A DNA stretch of 11,102 nt from an uncultured Lachnospiraceae bacterium (lineage in GTDB: Bacteria > Bacillota > Clostridia > Lachnospirales > Lachnospiraceae). The notes beneath the pieces are model-generated. The model did no database searches. It worked only from the letters and a program-made list of their open reading frames with translations, and was not told the DNA's origin. Both the position numbers and the translations under genes were made by a program. Positions 1 to 6,307 of this stretch are shown here, in pieces; positions within the stretch are counted from its first letter, which is position 1; each line of letters begins with the position of its first letter. Location: NCBI GenBank assembly GCA_910588565.1, contig CAJUPF010000086.1:1-11102 (forward strand), written 5' to 3'.

Positions 1-94
1 TACCAACCTGTTCCGCAAGATTTTTTACCGAAATCGCACCCTCTTCTTTCAGCAATACCTGTAAAATCTGTTTCATCCGTGGCGTAATATCCAT
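1..94 (-). CDS. mtlR: MtlR-like PTS transcriptional regulator, 5' end only
   Basis: Only the first 31 codons are inside the window; the gene runs off the left edge. The visible peptide begins MDITPRMKQILQVLLKEEG and continues with a helix rich in K/E and a segment ISVKNLAEQVG, which reads as the first helix-turn-helix of a BglG/MtlR-type PRD-containing regulator (residues about 5-31). An AGGTG ribosome site lies 6 bases before the ATG at 94. The start is 34 bases after the mtlA stop on the same strand, so the two are almost certainly one transcript. In several Firmicutes the order mtlA-mtlR-mtlF-mtlD is known, and MtlR is a DNA-binding activator whose activity is set by PTS phosphorylation. 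The name rests mostly on this context; another winged-helix PTS regulator is possible because PRD and EII domains are not visible. Confidence 0.72.
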   Translation of the reverse strand, partial: MDITPRMKQILQVLLKEEGAISVKNLAEQVG

Positions 95-128
95 ACCTCT
101 CACCTGTCAATCATTCACTCTGTAACAA

Positions 129-1526
129 TCAGCCGTTTCTCTTCTTCAATGATTCCACTAACGTATCATACTCCGGCGCCGCAAGGAAATTTGTAATCAG
201 CACAAGTTCTGCATTGGGATTGCTGTGAGCCGCACGTTCTCCCAGTTCCTGATGCGTTACCACAATCTGGATATCCGCCGGAATGCTGGAAACCGGCGTA
301 TGAATCACATCGATTCCCTTTAGGCCTGCCGCAGCTAATTTTTTCTTCAGTACAGTAGCTCCCATTGCACTTGAACCCATACCGGCATCACATGCAAACG
401 CAATTTTACTGATTCTGCCTCCCGCTTTCTTCGTATTCTGAGCGGGTGCATCCTGGGCAATCCCTTTTGACTGGCGTTTCATGGCGTCCTTCTGCTGCTG
501 TGCTTCTTCTAATGACGTGTCCTTTCCCATAAACTTCAGAATTGGCAATGCAATAATTAAAGATACTGCCGCTGAAATAAGTACTCCTGCAAACAATCCC
601 AGATAGCTGTGACGTTCTGACATCATAGCCAGCGCCAAAATACTACCCGGTGAAGCTGCTGATGTAAGCCCTGCTCCAAAAAGATTAAATGTAAAGACGC
701 CGCTTGCGCCGCCCGCTATTACAGCTAACAGCAGAAGAGGATTCATCAAAATATACGGGAAATAAATCTCGTGGATTCCGCCGAAAAAGTGGATAATCAC
801 CGCACCTGGAGCGGAGCTTTTCGCGCTTCCTTTGCCCGCAATACAATATGCCAGCAAAATTCCAAGACCCGGACCGGGGTTTGCCTCTAACAGGAAGAAA
901 ATCGATTTTCCTGCCTCCTGCACCTGCTGGATTCCCATCGGGGAAAGAATCCCATGATTGATTGCATTATTTAAAAACAATACCTTCGCCGGCTCAATAA
1001 ACAAACTGGTCAGCGGAAGCAGCCCATGTTCTACAAAGAATCCCACGCCCGCGCTCATAACGCCGTTCAGCGCTGTTACAAGCGGTGTAATCCCAAGCAT
1101 CGCCAGCAATGCAAGTATCGCGCCGATAATTCCCAGGGAAAAATTGTTTACCAGCATCTCAAAACCAGCCGGAATATGATTTTCCATTGCTTTATCAAAC
1201 TGTTTGATCACCCACGCCGCAAGCGGGCCCACAATCATTGCGCCGATAAACATCGGAATGTCAGAACCCACGATTACACCCATTGCTGTAATCGCGCCAA
1301 TAACCCCGCCGCGCTTTCCGGCAACCACATCACCGCCTGTATACGCGATTAACAGCGGCAGCAGCATATGTGACATCGGATCTACCAGCATTGCAAATTT
1401 TTCATTGGGAATCCAGCCAGTGGAAATAAACAATGCTGCAATCAGCCCCCATGCAATAAAGGCGCCAATATTCGGCATTACCATGCCGCTTAAAAACCTT
1501 CCAAATACCTGAACTTTTTCTTTCAT
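129..1526 (-). CDS. mtlA: PTS mannitol transporter, IICB components (MtlA)
   Basis: Membrane permease and phosphotransferase that takes up mannitol as mannitol-1-phosphate. The 465-residue protein has a hydrophobic IIC domain (about residues 10-335) with the GGIHEIYFPY motif near 249-258, whose Glu corresponds to the conserved substrate-binding Glu of mannitol IIC. A charged, Ala/Gln-rich linker (about 335-370) follows, then a IIB domain with the phosphorylation loop ACDAGMGSSAMG; its Cys, about residue 379, is the phospho-acceptor. There is no IIA domain, so a separate MtlF-type protein should exist, probably downstream of the left edge. The longest frame begins at a GTG at 1535, but that sits one base from the AGAGAGG ribosome site. 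The ATG at 1526 has proper spacing (about 10 bases) and gives the usual family start MKEKVQVFGRFLSG. Length is close to that of Bacillus IICB proteins. First gene of the mannitol operon. Confidence 0.95.
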   Translation of the reverse strand: MKEKVQVFGRFLSGMVMPNIGAFIAWGLIAALFISTGWIPNEKFAMLVDPMSHMLLPLLIAYTGGDVVAGKRGGVIGAITAMGVIVGSDIPMFIGAMIVGPLAAWVIKQFDKAMENHIPAGFEMLVNNFSLGIIGAILALLAMLGITPLVTALNGVMSAGVGFFVEHGLLPLTSLFIEPAKVLFLNNAINHGILSPMGIQQVQEAGKSIFFLLEANPGPGLGILLAYCIAGKGSAKSSAPGAVIIHFFGGIHEIYFPYILMNPLLLLAVIAGGASGVFTFNLFGAGLTSAASPGSILALAMMSERHSYLGLFAGVLISAAVSLIIALPILKFMGKDTSLEEAQQQKDAMKRQSKGIAQDAPAQNTKKAGGRISKIAFACDAGMGSSAMGATVLKKKLAAAGLKGIDVIHTPVSSIPADIQIVVTHQELGERAAHSNPNAELVLITNFLAAPEYDTLVESLKKRNG

Positions 1527-1585
1527 TAAATTCACACCTCTCTCTGTTTTGAAAAAATAGAAAACTGAACTATGTATCTGAGGTA

Positions 1586-1599
1586 TGATTGGCCAATCA
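1586..1599. repeat. Perfect 14-bp palindrome in the mtlA leader
   Basis: TGATTGGCCAATCA is a perfect inverted repeat. It lies about 13 to 26 bases downstream of the predicted transcription start and 60 bases before the mtlA ATG. Flanking it, the 10-mer AAAACAGAGA (minus-strand reading) occurs twice exactly 60 bases apart, at 1601-1610 and 1541-1550. The position suits a repressor operator or a small leader hairpin; which regulator would bind is not known. Confidence 0.4.
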
Positions 1600-1618
1600 A
1601 TCTCTGTTTTATGGGAAT

Positions 1619-1648
1619 ATTATACGATCCGAAGGGATTCTTTTTCAA
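1619..1648 (-). promoter_or_regulatory. Sigma-A promoter of the mannitol operon
   Basis: Read on the minus strand there is TTGAAA (1648-1643), an 18-base spacer and a perfect TATAAT (1624-1619). The predicted start is near 1612, giving a leader of about 85 bases before the mtlA ATG. It is the only good sigma-A promoter seen upstream of mtlA. Confidence 0.68.
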
Positions 1649-1668
1649 GAAATAGAAAATTAGATTTG

Positions 1669-1690
1669 GCGCCATTGTTTAGCGCCATTG
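1669..1690. repeat. Tandem CAATGGCGC repeats upstream of the mtl promoter
   Basis: The 9-mer CAATGGCGC (minus-strand reading) occurs at 1690-1682 and again at 1677-1669, a 13-base period. The pair sits about 20 bases upstream of the -35 box, roughly -57 to -78 from the predicted start. This is a usual place for activator half-sites. MtlR proteins bind DNA upstream of their target promoters, so an MtlR operator is a reasonable inference, but I do not recognise the sequence as a known MtlR consensus. Confidence 0.42.
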
Positions 1691-1699
1691 GTTGTGGGT

Positions 1700-1869
1700 G
1701 ATTTTTTTAAGAGTATATGGGGGATTGGATGAAAAAGCCGACAGGGAGAGGCCGGGGCAGAGGGGATTTATTTTGTTCCGATGCGCAGGATTAAGAGCTT
1801 CTAAGCAGTCCCATAAAGATTTTTCAATGCAAACGGAACTGCTCAAAGCGTCCCTTTTGACAAGCTAAA
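1700..1869. other. Intergenic stretch after hflX, no gene seen
   Basis: The region between the hflX stop and the mtl regulatory repeats holds no convincing ORF. It contains one stem-loop with 9-base arms at 1804-1812 and 1835-1843 (AGCAGTCCC against GGAACTGCT, one G-T pair, 22-base loop). The stem is followed by no run of T on the minus strand, so it is not a convincing terminator for hflX. A purine-rich stretch at 1741-1767 has no clear structure. Confidence 0.4.
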
Positions 1870-3108
1870 TCATGTAAGCCTCCCATACACTTCCATAGGA
1901 ACATAAGCACGGATATAGATCCCCTCAGCTTCATAAGATTCTTCCAGCAATTCCCCTTGTTTACGCACCAGCTGAATGATTCCTGCATCCTGGTATGGAA
2001 TCGTACGCTCAATCAATATTTTATCATCCCGAAGCAGCTCTGAAAGTACATGTCTCAAATCATCCAGCCCATCTCCATATTTTGCGGAAACATTCAACGC
2101 ATAATCCGCCTGAAAGTCATGAAGCGGCTCCTGTTCTGTTCTGATATCCTGCTTATTAAATAGCGTAACGATCTTTTTATCCTCTACTCCAAGGCTCCGC
2201 AATGTCTCATATACAATATGCATCTGCTTATCCGCCTGGGGATTGGAGGCGTCTACGACATGAATAATATAATCCGCATATTTCGCTTCCTCAAGCGTAC
2301 TTCTGAACGCTTCAATTAAATGATGCGGCAGTTTCCGGATAAATCCTACCGTATCCGTCAGTAAAATCCGCTGCTTCGCGGAAAGCTCCAACAGTCTTGT
2401 CGTAGGATCTAATGTAGCAAACAGCATATTCTCTTCCAATACCTCAGCATCCGTAAGCGTATTTAAAAGCGTAGATTTACCCGCATTGGTATACCCCACA
2501 ATTGCCGCCACCGGAATCTTGTTTTTCATCCGCTGTCCCCTGGTGATTTCCCGATGTCTGCGCACCTCTTCTAATTCCCGTTTTAACTGGGAAATCCGGC
2601 TGCCAATCAGCCGTCTGTCCATTTCCAGCTTTTTTTCACCTGGTCCTCTGGTACCGATTCCGCCTCCAAGCCTGGACATCGACTTGCCCATTCCGGTCAA
2701 ACGGCTGGCACGGTATTTCAGCTGGGCTAATTCTACCTGAATTTTTCCTTCACTCGTAGACGCGCGCATCGCAAAAATATCCAATATCACCAGAGTACGA
2801 TCCATAATCTTTACATTCAGCAGTTCGGCCAGATTCCGCAGCTGGGCAGGCGTCAGTTCATCGTCGCAGACAATGCCGTCGGCCTTTGTCTCCCAGATAA
2901 TCTCCCGGATCTCCTCCACTTTTCCCTTACCGACATAAGTGCCCGGATGTACCCGTTCCCGCTTCTGGACAATCGCCCCAACGGCCTCGCCGCCGGCTGT
3001 TTCCACCAGTTCCGCCAGCTCTTCTAAAGAATCCTCCGTATCATCGCCGTCCTGTTCACCGATACCAACGAGAAGAAATTTTTCTTTTGCCTCTTCTGTC
3101 AAAATCAT
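1870..3108 (-). CDS. hflX: GTPase HflX
   Basis: Ribosome-associated GTPase of the Obg/HflX superfamily; in other bacteria HflX splits stalled or heat-damaged 70S ribosomes. The 412-residue length is normal. An N-terminal HflX domain (about 20-110) with the HPGTYVGKGKVEEI segment is followed by the signature SRLGGGIGTRGPGEKKLE (about 145-162), a coiled linker, and the G domain: Walker A GYTNAGKST (205-213), switch region LDPTTR (233-238), DTVGF (252-256), NKQD (318-321) and a SAK motif. A C-terminal domain closes the protein. An AGGAG site lies about 11 to 12 bases before the ATG. It begins 41 bases after the TPR lipoprotein stop, with no promoter or terminator visible in the gap, so the two are probably co-transcribed. 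Confidence 0.96.
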   Translation of the reverse strand: MILTEEAKEKFLLVGIGEQDGDDTEDSLEELAELVETAGGEAVGAIVQKRERVHPGTYVGKGKVEEIREIIWETKADGIVCDDELTPAQLRNLAELLNVKIMDRTLVILDIFAMRASTSEGKIQVELAQLKYRASRLTGMGKSMSRLGGGIGTRGPGEKKLEMDRRLIGSRISQLKRELEEVRRHREITRGQRMKNKIPVAAIVGYTNAGKSTLLNTLTDAEVLEENMLFATLDPTTRLLELSAKQRILLTDTVGFIRKLPHHLIEAFRSTLEEAKYADYIIHVVDASNPQADKQMHIVYETLRSLGVEDKKIVTLFNKQDIRTEQEPLHDFQADYALNVSAKYGDGLDDLRHVLSELLRDDKILIERTIPYQDAGIIQLVRKQGELLEESYEAEGIYIRAYVPMEVYGRLT

Positions 3109-3149
3109 ATCTGTTTTTGTCTCCTATCTCTTCCCCGCGGGCCAAACGA

Positions 3150-4124
3150 TTATCTGTTTTTCCCCAGGAATAAATTCTCCCGCTCCGCTGCAGCATTCCC
3201 CGGAAAATCCTGAATGTATTCCTGCATCAGTTCTTTTGCAGTTTCAAAATCGCCGCTGTATTCGTACGCTGCAATCAGGTTGCTGCGCAGTTCCTGTTCA
3301 TTTGTCACTTCTTCGGTTTCTAACCCTTTGGAAAAATACGTGATCGCCTGGCTGTAGTTCTCATTTTCCAGTTCTTCACAGCCGAGCTGATTATACGCAA
3401 CGCTGCTCTCCGGATTTTCTTTGATATATGCCGCAATGCATTCCTCGGCCTCGATATTCTTATCCAGCGCTTCATATGCCTGCGCCAGATATAAATTCGC
3501 TTCAATATCCCCTTTTTCTACAGCTGTAGTCAGAGATTTTACCGCTTCGCCATACTGTTTGTCAATCAGGTAAAGTTTTCCTTTTACGGTATAATTTCTG
3601 GCGTTTTTCCCTGCTTTTTTCTCCAGGGCTTCTTCCAGATAAGTTCTCGCTTCCGTTTCGTACCCGGCTCCGTTTAAACTATTGTAAATCATCAGGTACA
3701 TTTCGTCATCTTCCGCACACTTTACGGCATTTGCAAAGTCTTCCAGAGCTTTTGCGCTTTCATTGCTCTTTAAATACACGCAGCCACGCAGAAAATATGC
3801 GTTGGCGTCTTTTTTATTATATTCCAGAAGTGTATCATAGGTCTCAATCGCATTGCCATAACTTCCGGATGCAAACTGTGCTGCAGCTTTGTAGTAGCAG
3901 ATATCCACCTCATTTGCTCCGACGCTTTTTACCTGTGCAAGAGCGCTGTCGAATGCTTCCATGGCGCCTGCATAATCTCCGTCTTCCATGGCATTGATGC
4001 CAATGGTACGGTATGCGTCTTCTTTTTCCAGACGCTCCTGGCTGGAGGTACAGCCTGCCAGCAGAACTCCTGCCGTAAGCAAAAGAACAGTTCCTGAAAT
4101 TCTAAGAATCTTCTTTTTTATCAT
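3150..4124 (-). CDS. TPR-repeat lipoprotein
   Basis: Predicted membrane-anchored lipoprotein of 324 residues. It starts MIKKKILRIS, has a hydrophobic signal segment and a lipobox LLAGC with Cys25 as the lipidation site. The rest is a chain of about eight tetratricopeptide-type repeats (roughly 35-66, 74-106, 108-139, 141-172, 176-206, 208-240, 242-272, 279-310), recognisable by helix pairs with the W/Y-L-G-Y-A-F-P pattern, for example AYFLRGCVYLKSNESAKAL. TPR proteins act as protein-binding scaffolds; the partner here is unknown. The frame stays open upstream to an ATG at 4205 with its own AAAGGAAG site. I prefer the ATG at 4124 because GGAGG lies 10 bases before it and it puts the signal peptide at the N terminus. 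The gene lies just upstream of hflX in a probable two-gene operon. Confidence 0.85.
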   Translation of the reverse strand: MIKKKILRISGTVLLLTAGVLLAGCTSSQERLEKEDAYRTIGINAMEDGDYAGAMEAFDSALAQVKSVGANEVDICYYKAAAQFASGSYGNAIETYDTLLEYNKKDANAYFLRGCVYLKSNESAKALEDFANAVKCAEDDEMYLMIYNSLNGAGYETEARTYLEEALEKKAGKNARNYTVKGKLYLIDKQYGEAVKSLTTAVEKGDIEANLYLAQAYEALDKNIEAEECIAAYIKENPESSVAYNQLGCEELENENYSQAITYFSKGLETEEVTNEQELRSNLIAAYEYSGDFETAKELMQEYIQDFPGNAAAERENLFLGKNR

Positions 4125-4262
4125 TCTCCAAATTCCTCCATCCGCATCCTGACTGCAGGTATATTCTTTTTCTCTGTATTCTAATGCCTGTGCAACTCTG
4201 TCCATACATTTTCTTCCTTTCTAAAACAGCGTAACAGTTCCAATCCCGTCACTGATACCACT

Positions 4263-4291
4263 ATATTAACAGGAGTTTTTTATATCTGCAA
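4263..4291 (-). promoter_or_regulatory. Promoter of the TPR lipoprotein-hflX operon
   Basis: Minus-strand TTGCAG (4291-4286), 17-base spacer, TAATAT (4268-4263). The predicted start near 4256 leaves a leader of about 130 bases to the chosen ATG at 4124. The site nearly abuts the divergent plus-strand promoter at 4300-4328. Confidence 0.6.
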
Positions 4292-4299
4292 GAAAAATA

Positions 4300-4328
4300 T
4301 TGTTTTTCAAAATTTTGTATGCTATACT
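4300..4328 (+). promoter_or_regulatory. Promoter of the 73-residue plus-strand gene
   Basis: TTGTTT (4300-4305), 17-base spacer ending in TGC, then TATACT (4323-4328), so it carries an extended -10. The predicted start is near 4335, about 43 bases before the ATG. Confidence 0.6.
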
Positions 4329-4377
4329 AATTGTCAGACACTTTTTGTTTTGAATCCTTTGAAAGGAGTATTACTTT

Positions 4378-4599
4378 ATGTCATACGGAGCTCACTACAA
4401 CGAAGAAACGGATTCCGTAGATATTTATCTTGACAGCCTGACTACACTGCGGCTGAGCTGCCAGAAGATTTTCCCCACAGTTACCACTACTCCAAGAACT
4501 TATGAACTAATGGTAAAATTATCGCGGGAAAAGCCTTATATCTTTGCGGAAATGGCATTGGACAGGTGCCTGGAATCTTATTTGGAATCCCTCCTCTAG
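4378..4599 (+). CDS. Small conserved-looking protein, function unknown
   Basis: A 73-residue protein starting MSYGAHYNEETDSVDIYLDS. It is the only plus-strand gene I accept here, supported by a strong AAAGGAG site 9 bases before the ATG and an extended -10 promoter. No membrane segment, signal peptide or catalytic motif is visible. The N-terminal part alternates like a small beta sheet, and the C-terminal part (about 41-73, ending LDRCLESYLESLL) looks helical. From memory the layout resembles small Lachnospiraceae proteins of the DUF6061 type, but I cannot verify that and give no function. Its stop overlaps that of the convergent MATE exporter gene by 4 bases (CTAG, TAG on both strands). Confidence 0.72.
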   Translation: MSYGAHYNEETDSVDIYLDSLTTLRLSCQKIFPTVTTTPRTYELMVKLSREKPYIFAEMALDRCLESYLESLL

Positions 4600-5993
4600 G
4601 AAAAATCCCTTGTAATATCTTTTAACCAGCGAGAGCTTTTATAATGCCGGTATACGACCGGAATTTTCCAAAACTCATCTAAACACAGGACAAAGTAAAC
4701 TGCCATTGGCGGAAGTTTCAGAACAAAAGCGCTGATAACCCCCAATGGCACACTTATGCACCACATCACGATCAAATCGCATATCATGCCAAATCTGGAA
4801 TCACCGCCCGCGCGGAATATACCCGCAATCAGCAGCGTATTCATTGCCTGTCCTACCACATAATATGCACTGATCATCAGCATAATATCCAGATATCCGT
4901 ATGCAGCCTCTGTCAAATGAAAATAAACGGACACCAGCGGACGGATCAGCAGTATAACAACGCCTGTCAGTATGCCCACCAGTAATGTCAGATGGCAGGA
5001 TCTGGAAGCGTCTCTTTTGGCGTCTTCCAGTCTTCCTTCCCCAATTTCAATACCAAGGAGTACGGATGCGCCTGCTGCAAGTGCAAAACAGAGTATGGAA
5101 CACAAATCCCGAACTGTTGTCGCAACAGAGCTTGCAGCCACCACATCTTCATTTAAATGCCCCATAATCGAAGAATACATGGAAAATGCCACTGTCCATG
5201 CGCAGTCGTTGATCAATGCCGGTATTGAGTATTTTAAAAAATCTGCAAACAGCAGTTTATGGGTTCCAAACATTACCTTGAAATTAATTCTGAAAATCTT
5301 ACCCATCGCTGCATCTATCAGGCAAAGGACAAGTTCCGCCGTCCGGGAAATCACGGTTGCCGCCGCCACTCCAAGCACGCCCAGTTTGGGAGCGCCGCCG
5401 ATTCCAAAAATAAAAACAGCGTTTAGCAGCACGTTTAAGATCAGCGCTGCAGAACTGATGATCGTGCTTAACTGCGCCCGCTCTACGCTTCGCAATGCAC
5501 ACAGGTAGACCTGGGAAAAGCTCATCATAAGATAGGAAATCCCGATTACCCGCAGATAAGATGCGCCAATTTGGATTAATTGGGCATTATTGGTATAAAT
5601 TTTCATCAGAAGTTCCGGAACGGCAAAAGCTCCGATTGCAAATATGGCCGTAATTACAACTGCGATTTTGACTGCAATTCCCATAACTGCCTGTATGGAA
5701 TCTGTGTCCTTTTTGCCCCAATACTGGGATGCAAGGATGGTTACGCCGGAGGAAATCCCAAAGAATAGACCGGTCAGCAGAAACTGGAACTGGTTCGCAA
5801 GGGATACGGCGGACAACTCGGTCTGGCCTACGTAGCCGAGCATCAGTACATCGGCGGAATTTACAGCGTTTGTAATAAAATTCTGAATCGCGATTGGAAT
5901 CACAAGGGACGCAAGGGAGCGGTAAAATTGTCTGTTTTCTTTATTCCTGCCAAATGGCATAACGGCATCCCTGAAAAGTTTTTCTTTTTTCAT
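4596..5993 (-). CDS. MATE-family multidrug/Na+ antiporter
   Basis: Inner-membrane efflux protein of 465 residues, a usual length for the family, with about 12 hydrophobic segments in two homologous halves (about 30-240 and 255-450). Typical MATE features are visible: LVIPIAIQNFITNAVNSADVL in the first helix, where the two-domain fold begins, and further on an ISSGVTILASQYWGKKD loop and LRVIGISYLMM. The second half repeats the plan from FLKYSIPALINDCAWTVAF. Such proteins export cationic drugs or metabolites using Na+ or H+ gradients; the substrate cannot be told from the sequence. The longest frame starts at 6035, but AAAGGAG sits 7 bases before the ATG at 5993, and MKKEKLFRDAV is a normal cytosolic N terminus. 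No operon partner is visible. Confidence 0.92.
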   Translation of the reverse strand: MKKEKLFRDAVMPFGRNKENRQFYRSLASLVIPIAIQNFITNAVNSADVLMLGYVGQTELSAVSLANQFQFLLTGLFFGISSGVTILASQYWGKKDTDSIQAVMGIAVKIAVVITAIFAIGAFAVPELLMKIYTNNAQLIQIGASYLRVIGISYLMMSFSQVYLCALRSVERAQLSTIISSAALILNVLLNAVFIFGIGGAPKLGVLGVAAATVISRTAELVLCLIDAAMGKIFRINFKVMFGTHKLLFADFLKYSIPALINDCAWTVAFSMYSSIMGHLNEDVVAASSVATTVRDLCSILCFALAAGASVLLGIEIGEGRLEDAKRDASRSCHLTLLVGILTGVVILLIRPLVSVYFHLTEAAYGYLDIMLMISAYYVVGQAMNTLLIAGIFRAGGDSRFGMICDLIVMWCISVPLGVISAFVLKLPPMAVYFVLCLDEFWKIPVVYRHYKSSRWLKDITRDFS

Positions 5994-6034
5994 ACTTTTG
6001 CTCCTTTCTGAAAAATGATGGTTTTCTGTTATCA

Positions 6035-6040
6035 ATTATA
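6035..6040 (-). promoter_or_regulatory. Possible -10 box of the MATE gene
   Basis: A perfect TATAAT on the minus strand about 40 bases before the MATE start codon. No good -35 box stands 16 to 18 bases upstream (the sequence there is GC-rich), so this is either activator-dependent or a chance match. Confidence 0.35.
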
Positions 6041-6109
6041 TCGGGTGTGGGTAAAAACCGCCATATACTGGATTGGCCGGAATATGCACAAAATGGGACA
6101 GCAGACATA

Positions 6110-6253
6110 CAAAGCGGGCTTTGATTTACCTGCTGACCCACTCTCACTCCCAAAAAGCGCAGCGGTACAAAGTATGTGACGATTGCAGGCAATCGCTACG
6201 CACTAAGAACCAACGCTTTTCAGCGGTCAGCAGACAAATAAAAGCCCGCTCTG
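6110..6253. repeat. 144-base nested inverted repeat between genes
   Basis: The outer arms, 6110-6138 and 6225-6253, are 29 bases each and match at 25 positions as reverse complements; they share AGCGGGCTTT, ATTT and CTGCTGACC. Inside them AAAAGCG (6153-6159) pairs with CGCTTTT (6214-6220). At the centre 15-base arms (6171-6185 and 6191-6205 region) pair imperfectly around CGATTG-CAGG-CAATCG. The whole can fold as one long, stepped hairpin in either strand. It lies between the stop of the alanine-rich protein gene and the MATE gene. It carries no convincing ORF and no poly-T tail typical of a terminator. A MITE-like or REP-like dispersed element, or a structured RNA, are the likely explanations. 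Confidence 0.7.
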
Positions 6254-6307
6254 TGCTGGTAATCGAATTTATTTAGATAAAATATATTTTGTTTACAGCT
6301 GCTTTCG

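Noticed and set aside
1541..1740. CcpA cre site in the mtl control region
   Set aside because: No match to the TGWAANCGNTNWCA pattern was found near the promoter.
1804..1843. Terminator for hflX
   Set aside because: The 9-base stem has a 22-base loop and no T tract on the minus strand.
4972..5508. Plus-strand 178-codon ORF inside the MATE gene
   Set aside because: Antisense shadow of a well-supported membrane protein gene; no ribosome site or family pattern.
6073..6276. Plus-strand ORF of 67 codons over the nested inverted repeat
   Set aside because: No ribosome site, and the open frame is a by-product of the palindromic element.
6279..6290. AAAATATATTTT palindrome after the Ala-rich protein gene
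   Set aside because: A 12-base A/T palindrome is expected by chance in AT-rich intergenic DNA and would make a very weak hairpin.
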